Origin: Candidatus Uhrbacteria bacterium
Lineage (GTDB): Bacteria > Patescibacteriota > Patescibacteriia > UBA9934 > UBA11717
DNA: 26,062 nucleotides
Reading direction: 5' to 3'
NCBI GenBank assembly: GCA_018701105.1
Contig: JABIWD010000038.1
Coordinates: 1-26,062 of the forward strand
Shown one piece after another: positions 1-4,707 of the stretch. The notes under the pieces are model-generated. The model was given only the letters and a program-made list of their open reading frames with translations, was not told the origin of the DNA and did no database searches. A program made the translations under genes and the position numbers. How positions within the stretch are numbered: the stretch's first letter is position 1; each line of letters starts with the position of its first letter.

Positions 1-880
1 TATCACGAAGACGATCAGCAACATCTCGTAGTCCACCAAGTATTGCCATCCCATTTTCAGTATCGAGCCGCCCACGGGTTGAGTTCATCAAAACATCCGG
101 CTGTTCCATCATCTCCTTCATCATGAAATGAGGGTACCCCATCTTCTGAATGTCCGCTTCAGCTTCTTCAACGATCTCGATCGCTTTTTTCACCGGCTCG
201 TTCTTCAATGTACGAATATCAAAACCTCCACGCCCAACAACCACAAGCTCGCCGTCGTCTAGATAAACCATCTGACGCGTGTATCGCAAAATCGCAGATG
301 CATCAGATGCAATGTAATGCTCGTCATCGCCAACTCCAAGAATCAAAGGCGACCCCATGCGTGCGGCCACAATATAATCCGGATACTCAGACGACATTAC
401 GATCAATCCATATGTCCCCTTCAGTTTGTTAAGGGCGGAACGCGTCGCATCAACAAGATTAATACCGGCGTTGAGCTCGCGTCTTACCAAATGTGCTATC
501 ACCTCTGTGTCCGTTTCCGAAATAAACGTAAACCCATCCTTCTGTAGATCTTCCTTGAGCTCCTTGTAGTTCTCGATAATCCCATTATGGACCACGGCTA
601 CAGTCCCATCATTACTCCTATGAGGATGCGCGTTATTCTCCGTTGGTTTTCCATGAGTTGCCCATCGAGTATGCGCTATACCAACACTCGACTGATTATC
701 TACGCTGATCTTATCAGCGAGCTCGCTCACTTTCCCCACTGCCTTAGTAATACTAATAACATCACCCTCCAAAGTCGCTATACCTGAAGAGTCGTATCCT
801 CGATACTCAAGTCGCGACAAACCTCCCATCAGCACTGGCTGAGCTTGTTTCTTTCCAAAATATCCAACGATTCCACACAT
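1..880 (-). CDS. glmS: Glutamine--fructose-6-phosphate aminotransferase, N-terminal part (cut by window edge)
   Basis: This enzyme makes glucosamine-6-phosphate from fructose-6-phosphate and glutamine, the first step towards UDP-GlcNAc. The reading frame starts MCGIVGYFGKK, which gives the Cys2 nucleophile of class II amidotransferases after Met removal. It continues with EYRGYDSSG, the HTRWATHGKPTENNAHPH glutaminase signature and VVHNGIIENY. About 293 residues are visible: the whole glutaminase domain and the start of the isomerase part, including a KEMMEQP segment. The start is fixed by the obligatory N-terminal Cys. No Shine-Dalgarno is visible in front of the ATG. The C-terminal half lies beyond the left edge. 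The family call is firm. Confidence 0.96.
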   Translation of the reverse strand, partial: MCGIVGYFGKKQAQPVLMGGLSRLEYRGYDSSGIATLEGDVISITKAVGKVSELADKISVDNQSSVGIAHTRWATHGKPTENNAHPHRSNDGTVAVVHNGIIENYKELKEDLQKDGFTFISETDTEVIAHLVRRELNAGINLVDATRSALNKLKGTYGLIVMSSEYPDYIVAARMGSPLILGVGDDEHYIASDASAILRYTRQMVYLDDGELVVVGRGGFDIRTLKNEPVKKAIEIVEEAEADIQKMGYPHFMMKEMMEQPDVLMNSTRGRLDTENGMAILGGLRDVADRLRD

Positions 881-942
881 ATATGATTGGTTTTATGTGG
901 AGGTATCTTACAAGATGACAGGTAATTGGGCAAAGAAATAAC

Positions 943-976
943 ACAAAACGAAACACGAGCCCAGTTTAGGCTCGTG
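943..976 (-). terminator. Rho-independent terminator of the island operon
   Basis: An 8-bp perfect stem (CACGAGCC / GGCTCGTG, 954-961 and 969-976) with a 7-nt loop is followed on the minus strand by TTTCGTTTTG. It lies 8 nt past the stop of the last island gene and 63 nt before the glmS start. Confidence 0.8.
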
Positions 977-983
977 CGATAAG

Positions 984-1349
984 TTAGGATTCATTCTCGT
1001 CAGAAGCATCGTGCTCCCGACACTGCTGACAGCCATGCCACCGACACTGTCGGCCGGCAGCGTGTTCCGCTGCGCTGTGGTGCTGGGACCACCATACCTG
1101 AACCGCCTCCCTGTCATACGACACGAACGTGTCGCGAACAGCAGCATCGAGCTGCAACGGCGTCATCAGTGCAGGATCATCGTAGAGCCGATCGTCCTCC
1201 ACTTCCAGCTCCGCGACAGCTACGAGTTGGCTATCAAGTACCTCGGCCCAATCCACATGAAATACAACGTGGCAGACGCCGCGCTCCAGCTTGTATCCAA
1301 AGCAGATGAAGAGCGTCGGGGGAACGTGAACGTTTTGTGGTTCGGACAT
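984..1349 (-). CDS. Island orphan protein, 121 aa, Cys/His-rich C-terminus
   Basis: I do not recognise this protein. The ATG at 1349 is chosen because GAGGAG lies 8 nt upstream (TTGAGGAGACAAGACATG); the upstream ATG at 1364 would overlap the Shine-Dalgarno. The protein is acidic in the middle (VAELEVEDD) and ends in a cluster of Cys and His (CRWHGCQQCREH) followed by an acidic tail. The cluster could bind a metal, but that is a guess. It is the last gene of the minus-strand island operon, 100 nt downstream of the gene at 1450-1926, and shares a near-identical 5' leader with it. Its strong Shine-Dalgarno and higher G+C are unlike glmS next door. Confidence 0.6.
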   Translation of the reverse strand: MSEPQNVHVPPTLFICFGYKLERGVCHVVFHVDWAEVLDSQLVAVAELEVEDDRLYDDPALMTPLQLDAAVRDTFVSYDREAVQVWWSQHHSAAEHAAGRQCRWHGCQQCREHDASDENES

Positions 1350-1400
1350 GTCTTGTCTCCTCAAGAAATTGACGGTCTCTGGTTCAATGTCTAGTGGGAG
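1350..1400 (-). repeat. Leader repeat type 1, copy b
   Basis: On the minus strand this 5' leader reads GACATTGAACCAGAGACC, then GTCAATTTCTTGAGGAG, up to the ATG. The leader at 1927-1976 matches it with only a few substitutions. Both follow directly after an intercistronic hairpin. Confidence 0.75.
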
Positions 1401-1423
1401 TCCCGAGCTCAGTGAGCTCGGGA
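1401..1423. repeat. Intercistronic hairpin, copy 1
   Basis: A perfect inverted repeat with 11-nt arms (TCCCGAGCTCA / TGAGCTCGGGA) around a single G. It sits between the stop of the 1450-1926 gene and the leader of the 984-1349 gene. It is not followed by a T-run on either strand, so it is not a standard terminator. It is one of five hairpins with CCCGA...TCGGG arms in this operon. Confidence 0.8.
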
Positions 1424-1449
1424 AACAGGAGCGGACCTTGCGGCCCTCA

Positions 1450-1926
1450 TCAAAGGCCTTGCGCCCTTGGCGGCCGGCGGCGTCTTACGACGCGGCGCTG
1501 ACCTCGCGACGACACCGGAGTGTCACTGCGTGCGCGCAAAGCCTGTGCGCGGTCGAAGATGCTTCCCTCCTCCTTCTTGATCACCGGGGTGACCACGCCG
1601 ACCGCACAGGGGTCAACGCCGAAGGCGGTCTGCCACGCGTTGCGCACGGCAGCCAGCTTGCGCTGGAGCTTCTTCTTGTTGTGAGACGCATACACGCCTT
1701 CCACAACCACCTCGTTCTCGAGCTTCCGGTAGTAGCCCCGACTCCGACAGATCACTCCGCCGGAGATCGGAAACTGCTCCACCAGCTCTCCACTCGCAGT
1801 GCGCACGTACGCGACACCCGAGCTCCGACCACTCTTCACGTCCACCGTACACACGCCTCGATGCAGCGCGCTCAGGAACAGGACGTAGATGGTCTTCCGC
1901 ATCAGCAACTGTGTTGTGTTGGTCAT
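1450..1926 (-). CDS. Island orphan protein, 158 aa, Arg-rich C-terminus
   Basis: I do not recognise this protein. The start at 1926 has a near-perfect Shine-Dalgarno (GAGGAGG, 6 nt before the ATG). The body (about residues 10-125) looks like a compact alpha/beta domain. The tail is very basic and probably disordered (RGQRRVVRRRRPPRAQGL), which would suit nucleic-acid binding. It ends in TGA. It lies in the minus-strand island operon between two hairpins, upstream of the 984-1349 gene. A longer open frame on the plus strand (1348-2103) overlaps it but is rejected: it starts inside the leader repeat, has no ribosome site, and opposes the operon's promoter and terminator. Confidence 0.6.
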   Translation of the reverse strand: MTNTTQLLMRKTIYVLFLSALHRGVCTVDVKSGRSSGVAYVRTASGELVEQFPISGGVICRSRGYYRKLENEVVVEGVYASHNKKKLQRKLAAVRNAWQTAFGVDPCAVGVVTPVIKKEEGSIFDRAQALRARSDTPVSSRGQRRVVRRRRPPRAQGL

Positions 1927-1976
1927 GTCTTCCTCCTCAGGAAATTGACGATTTCTGATTCAATGTCCAGTAGGAG
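1927..1976 (-). repeat. Leader repeat type 1, copy a
   Basis: The minus strand reads GACATTGAATCAGAAATC, then GTCAATTTCCTGAGGAGG, then the ATG. It is the twin of the leader at 1350-1400. The coding sequences behind the two copies are not visibly related, so the leaders are conserved while the genes differ. Confidence 0.75.
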
Positions 1977-1999
1977 CCCCGAGCCAGGTGGGCTCAGGG
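1977..1999. repeat. Intercistronic hairpin, copy 2
   Basis: Arms CCCCGAGCC and GGCTCAGGG with one mismatch around a 5-nt loop. On the minus strand it is preceded by CTTTTCCC, like copies 3 and 4, and followed by leader type 1. Confidence 0.65.
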
Positions 2000-2294
2000 A
2001 AAAGATTTGTGGGGCGGACAAGCTGCCCCAGTGCTTGTGGTTTTACGATCAGGCCACACCCTGCTCCTGCACAGATATGCACCAACAACCTTGCCGTTGC
2101 TAAGCCATGCGAGGTGTCCGTTCGAACGCCCTCGCCAGCTTAAGCCGTAACGCTCGTCCGTACCAGAAACGGATAGCTTTTACAGCCGCTGTGGATGACG
2201 TCCGGAGCCGACACACTACGTATTCATCTTTATCGCGCCCATAGTGTTGGCGCTGACACTGCCCATTGGCTTAGTTCCATTCTTTGAGATGTGG
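2000..2294 (-). other. Long untranslated stretch inside the island operon
   Basis: About 300 nt between the hairpin at 2295 and the leader of the 1450-1926 gene. On the minus strand it holds GGAACTAAGCCAATGG (2264-2279 and flank), which resembles GGAGCTAAGCCAATGG at 3179-3194 at the head of the operon. A 16-codon open frame starts at that ATG. A 40-codon GTG-start frame lies nearer the hairpin but has no convincing ribosome site. I see no supported gene. Confidence 0.4.
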
Positions 2295-2324
2295 CCCGAG
2301 CCCGGCGCGGTCGCCGGACTCGGG
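2295..2324. repeat. Intercistronic hairpin, copy 3
   Basis: The longest of the set: 13-nt arms CCCGAGCCCGGCG and CGCCGGACTCGGG with one mismatch and a 4-nt loop. On the minus strand it is preceded by CCCTTTCC. It lies 26 nt after the stop of the DUF1874 gene. Confidence 0.75.
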
Positions 2325-2350
2325 GAAAGGGTTGTGGGTTACCAGCCCGG

Positions 2351-2665
2351 TTACTCGACGGTGAGGGTGCACCACGAGATCGAGGACCCCTCCGGCAGGC
2401 TGGTAGTGCCTTCCGGAAGCCGAGGGCCCTTGTACTGGCCCACGAGCAGCTGGTTCCCCTTGTCGAGGGAAACCGAGCAGCGGTTCATCGGGACCGGAAC
2501 CTGCAGCTGCTCCGAAAAGACATCTGCAGTGTTCGCGTGGCCGACGATGGACTCCAAACCGGCCGAAGCCAGTTCACGAGCCTGCTCGAGCGTGATCTCC
2601 ACCACCTTGATGGTAGAGGTCAACGACATGAGCATCCCCAGGGAAAAAGCGTTCGCGATCAACAT
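2351..2665 (-). CDS. DUF1874 / STIV-B116 / YddF family protein, AcrIII-1-like ring nuclease candidate
   Basis: At 104 aa it matches the DUF1874 family, which includes STIV B116, YddF of ICEBs1 and the viral anti-CRISPR ring nuclease AcrIII-1 (SIRV1 gp29). AcrIII-1 cleaves the cyclic tetra-adenylate made by type III CRISPR systems. Visible family signatures are NAFSLGML (residues 5-12), VEITLEQAREL, VGHANT (41-46) with His43 at the place of the catalytic His47, MNR (60-62), LDKGNQLLVGQ (67-77) and RLPEG (82-86), whose Arg82 and Glu85 fit Arg85 and Glu88 of gp29. The alignment is from memory. The start is set by GAGGTGA just before the ATG. It is the second large gene of the island operon, flanked by hairpins. 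No CRISPR array is in the window. Family is likely; ring-nuclease activity is inference. Confidence 0.85.
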   Translation of the reverse strand: MLIANAFSLGMLMSLTSTIKVVEITLEQARELASAGLESIVGHANTADVFSEQLQVPVPMNRCSVSLDKGNQLLVGQYKGPRLPEGTTSLPEGSSISWCTLTVE

Positions 2666-2715
2666 CAGTCACCTCACTATCAGAACCTTGATTCATTTCT
2701 TGGCTCAGTCTAGTG
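2666..2715 (-). repeat. Leader repeat type 2, copy b
   Basis: The minus strand reads GAAATGAATCAAGGTTCT followed by a GAGGTGA ribosome site. The leader at 2968-3015 shares the GAAATGAATCAARGTTCT core, the spacing and the GAGGTGA site. Confidence 0.7.
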
Positions 2716-2737
2716 CCCGAACTCAGCTGAGTTCGGG
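2716..2737. repeat. Intercistronic hairpin, copy 4
   Basis: A perfect 22-nt palindrome with 11-nt arms (CCCGAACTCAG / CTGAGTTCGGG). On the minus strand it is preceded by CCTTTTCC and lies between the stop of the 2776-2967 gene and leader type 2. It has no T-run. Confidence 0.8.
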
Positions 2738-2775
2738 GAAAAGGTTCTGCGTATGCGCGTTACCGCACTGAACTA

Positions 2776-2967
2776 TCAGGAAACGTGCCGGTCGGTCAGG
2801 ACTCGGTCGACGTTGCTGATGGCGACAGCGCGATCCTCATCCAGGCGAGCCTGGGCGAGAACGCAGGAGACGATTCGGCGAGCGCAACGATGTGCCCGCG
2901 TCTTCAGCTCCGACGTCTTCCCACCGCTTGCACGACGGGAGCGCGAGATCTTCGTTACGATAGCCAT
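2776..2967 (-). CDS. Island orphan protein, 63 aa, basic
   Basis: I do not recognise this protein. The ATG at 2967 follows GCGAGGTGAGT, giving a good Shine-Dalgarno at short spacing; an in-frame ATG at 2997 lies inside the shared leader and is rejected. The N-terminal third is rich in Arg and Lys (KISRSRRASGGK, KTRAHRCARR) and the rest looks helical. It could be a small nucleic-acid-binding protein, but that is only a composition argument. It ends in TGA. It is the first gene of substantial size behind the island promoter, and its leader twin stands before the DUF1874 gene. Confidence 0.55.
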   Translation of the reverse strand: MAIVTKISRSRRASGGKTSELKTRAHRCARRIVSCVLAQARLDEDRAVAISNVDRVLTDRHVS

Positions 2968-3015
2968 ACTCACCTCGCTCTTAGAACTTTGATTCATTTC
3001 TCAGCTCAGTTGAGC
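2968..3015 (-). repeat. Leader repeat type 2, copy a
   Basis: The minus strand reads GAAATGAATCAAAGTTCT then GCGAGGTGAGT before the ATG at 2967. It is the twin of the leader at 2666-2715. Confidence 0.7.
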
Positions 3016-3038
3016 GCCCGATTTCAGACAAATCAGGC
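3016..3038. repeat. Intercistronic hairpin, copy 5
   Basis: Arms GCCCGATTT and AAATCAGGC, one mismatch, 5-nt loop. It is preceded on the minus strand by CTACTTT and followed by leader type 2, so it occupies the same slot as the other four. Confidence 0.6.
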
Positions 3039-3051
3039 AAAGTAGGCGAGC

Positions 3052-3129
3052 CTAGCTAACGGACAGGGCCGTCACTACGACCACCATCTTTACGACGATG
3101 GCCGCAGCAACAGCCAAATCCTCACGCAC
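3052..3129 (-). CDS. Possible 25-aa hydrophobic peptide, GTG start
   Basis: A short frame whose residues 5-25 (DLAVAAAIVVKMVVVVTAL) would make one membrane helix. It starts with GTG inside the last codons of the 3122-3181 frame, so the two could be translationally coupled. No strong ribosome site of its own. It may be chance. Confidence 0.25.
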   Translation of the reverse strand: MREDLAVAAAIVVKMVVVVTALSVS

Positions 3130-3181
3130 CATCCAGCGTTGTGCACACAGTGTGAAAGTGGATGGTGCCAAAATAGTCCAT
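3122..3181 (-). CDS. Possible 19-aa leader peptide of the island operon
   Basis: The first ATG with a good ribosome site downstream of the island promoter: AGGAG at 3190-3194, spaced 8 nt from the ATG at 3181. It encodes MDYFGTIHFHTVCTTLDGA and ends in TGA. It could be a leader peptide or a real microprotein. Its ATG lies in the GGAGCTAAGCCAATGG element that recurs near 2264-2279. Confidence 0.35.
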   Translation of the reverse strand: MDYFGTIHFHTVCTTLDGA

Positions 3182-3265
3182 TGGCTTAGCTCCTAGTGGT
3201 GAGTGGTGTCCTCTCAGAAGGTCGTACGCAAGCATGGCGCGCACGACGATCATCAGAACTTAAAA

Positions 3266-3294
3266 GTTATACCACCGATTCTAGATCTTGTCAA
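3266..3294 (-). promoter_or_regulatory. Sigma70-type promoter of the island operon
   Basis: On the minus strand a perfect TTGACA (3294-3289) and TATAAC (3271-3266) are 17 nt apart. Transcription should start near 3259, about 290 nt before the first large island gene. Confidence 0.8.
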
Positions 3295-3376
3295 GTAATC
3301 CTGGACAGCTTGACACTTTCTATTGTCTATTCAACTAAGGTTAGTGGATTTATAGGAAAGACGGTAATTTGGGTAC

Positions 3377-3411
3377 AAAAATACCCTATCAGCACAATGA
3401 TAGGGGTTTTA
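3377..3411. terminator. Bidirectional terminator
   Basis: An 8-bp stem CCCTATCA / TGATAGGG with a 6-nt loop (3384-3405), with A5 before it and GTTTTAT after it. It lies downstream of the minus-strand promoter at 3535-3563. Confidence 0.7.
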
Positions 3412-3528
3412 TCGGTCATTTTCCCGTGGGGTACTCTGATCCGGCAGAACAAGTTACCTCGTTCGCTCCTTTTCCAGTAATTGTAGAAGATCCACGTGTT
3501 CGCTTACGTCCTCTTCTGTATCTTTGAT
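3377..3528 (-). ncRNA. Candidate small transcript of about 150 nt
   Basis: A consensus promoter (3535-3563) and a terminator (3377-3411) enclose about 150 nt on the minus strand with no ATG-started gene. A 24-codon frame (residues such as DTEEDVSEH) runs from the expected transcription start but would need an ATC start. A GTG-start version is 13 aa. It could be a small RNA or a microprotein. I could not match it to 6S, SRP or another known RNA by eye. Confidence 0.35.
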
Positions 3529-3534
3529 GAGAGC

Positions 3535-3563
3535 AATATAACACAAAAACTCCATTCTGTCAA
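3535..3563 (-). promoter_or_regulatory. Sigma70-type promoter
   Basis: On the minus strand TTGACA (3563-3558), a 17-nt spacer and TATATT (3540-3535). Confidence 0.75.
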
Positions 3564-3575
3564 GAGAAATACCCA

Positions 3576-3601
3576 AAAAGTGGCCAATATTGGCCACTTT
3601 T
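3576..3601. repeat. 26-bp perfect palindrome
   Basis: Half-site AAAAGTGGCCAAT followed by its exact reverse complement. It lies 13 nt upstream of the -35 box at 3558-3563, which would suit an operator. With A4 and T4 ends it could also act as a terminator hairpin. Confidence 0.7.
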
Positions 3602-3695
3602 AGCTAGCAATCATAAGGGAGTCTTGCCAAGTACGATCAGACAGAAGGCACTATGACCCTTTTCTAGACTTGATCCATTTATCGTGCCTAAGGGG

Positions 3696-3724
3696 TTGAC
3701 AGATCCAGCATTTCGTGTTATAAC
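3696..3724 (+). promoter_or_regulatory. Sigma70-type promoter
   Basis: TTGACA (3696-3701), a 17-nt spacer and TATAAC (3719-3724). Expected start near 3731. The -10 is identical to that of the island operon. Confidence 0.75.
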
Positions 3725-3730
3725 TGTACT

Positions 3731-4107
3731 CGTAATTCGAAACCGCGTATTACTGGTCAAGGGCCTCGCCCAAGATCGCTGTCACCCGCACCCGCGGAGT
3801 GAGTACCCCGTTTGTCGCGTAAGTTCAGTTGAAGGACCAACGAACTGGCACAAAGTAGGCGAATCAGCCAATGGTACCAAGGAGTCGAAAATCAACGACT
3901 CTCAGCTACGGCGTCCTGCCAAAGCTGACGTTGTCGCCACCACACATATTCGTGTAGTGGGACATACTCGTCCCCCCAGCTTGCTACTCGACCCCGGCCT
4001 TGAAACCCCGGACGAGTACATAGAAAGTGTTCTACTTTCACGGGGGGCATTCTTTTATCCAAAATATAAATGTTCGAAAAACCTCCGCCATTAATGGCGG
4101 AGGTTTT
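3731..4107 (+). ncRNA. Candidate transcript of about 375 nt without a clear gene
   Basis: A consensus promoter leads into about 375 nt that end in a perfect terminator palindrome. No frame starts with a ribosome site. The only longer frame would need a GTG at 3684, upstream of the promoter, so its start is not on the transcript. Local hairpins occur (for example GGGCCTCGCCC). I looked for RNase P RNA and tmRNA signatures and found neither. A structured RNA or a decayed gene are both possible. Confidence 0.35.
4078..4107. terminator. Bidirectional terminator, 30-bp perfect palindrome
   Basis: Half-site AAAACCTCCGCCATT and its exact complement, giving a G+C-rich stem with A4 on one side and T4 on the other. 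It serves the ileS-ruvA operon from the right and the candidate transcript from the left. Confidence 0.85.
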
Positions 4108-4132
4108 ATTCTTTATAACACGGGCTCCCAAA

Positions 4133-4705
4133 CTATGCCGGTGACTGTAGCACCGCTTTGATCTTTTCCTCGATAGTCGTTAACTCCTTTGGCAAATTCG
4201 CTGCCATCTCCCTCGCCTCCCTTGGAGCATAACCAAGACTCGTCAGAGCATCCACGATCTCCCTGTCCTCTGTCGACACTGCAATCGACGACTCCGTAAT
4301 CTCATCCAAGTTAATCGACCCGTGCAACTCGAGCACAATCTTCTGTGCAGTCTTCTTCCCCACCCCGGGCACCTTCGTCAAAAAGTCTGCAGATCCTTCG
4401 GCAACGTTCTTACGAACCTCATCTGCAGGGCAAACTCCCAGAATTTTTTGCGCTACCTTTGGTCCTACGCCATTAACGGTGATGAGCTTCCAGAATAATT
4501 CGAGGTCTTTCTTTTCCTCGAATCCGAATATCGACCTTTTGTCGTCTCGGATAATCTCATGAGTCCAAACTGTGGCCTCATCTCCCGATCGAAATTTTGA
4601 TGTCAACGATAACGCCGCGTCTACCCTGTATCCAACACCACCAACATCAATCAACATCCAATCGATGCCGTTATCAACAACCGTTCCTTGTAGTCGCATT
4701 ATCAT
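4133..4705 (-). CDS. ruvA: Holliday junction branch migration protein RuvA
   Basis: RuvA binds the four-way junction and loads the RuvB motor in recombination and repair. This 190-aa protein has the usual three parts: an N-terminal OB fold (MRLQGTVVDNG to IFGFEEKKD), a domain with two helix-hairpin-helix motifs (NGVGPKVAQKIL near residues 79-90 and VPGVGKKTAQKIV near 113-126), and a C-terminal RuvB-binding domain (DREIVDALTSLGYAPREA). Length fits the family (about 190-205). It starts 2 nt after the ileS stop with no Shine-Dalgarno, so it is probably co-transcribed with ileS. ruvB and ruvC are not in the window. Confidence 0.95.
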   Translation of the reverse strand: MIMRLQGTVVDNGIDWMLIDVGGVGYRVDAALSLTSKFRSGDEATVWTHEIIRDDKRSIFGFEEKKDLELFWKLITVNGVGPKVAQKILGVCPADEVRKNVAEGSADFLTKVPGVGKKTAQKIVLELHGSINLDEITESSIAVSTEDREIVDALTSLGYAPREAREMAANLPKELTTIEEKIKAVLQSPA

Positions 4706-4707
4706 AA

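Noticed and set aside
1348..2103. Long plus-strand open frame of 251 codons across two island genes
   Set aside because: It begins in the reverse of the leader repeat, has no ribosome site, and opposes the promoter, terminator and Shine-Dalgarno sites on the minus strand. Its two similar segments (LLKKLTVSGSMSS and LLRKLTISDSMSS) are just the leader repeats read backwards.
1401..3038. Integron attC sites as an explanation for the hairpins between island genes
   Set aside because: The spacing and inverted arms are suggestive, but I could not find paired GTTRRRY / RYYYAAC core sites consistently, and no integrase is in the window.
3039..3870. Shared 12-mer CAAAGTAGGCGA at about 3038 and 3855
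   Set aside because: Matches of this length are expected by chance in a 26-kb window, and the flanks do not align.
3684..4094. Plus-strand frame of 136 codons with a GTG start, slightly Nudix-like at its N-terminus
   Set aside because: The start lies upstream of the promoter at 3696-3724, there is no ribosome site, the sequence lacks a Nudix box, and the end runs into the terminator hairpin.
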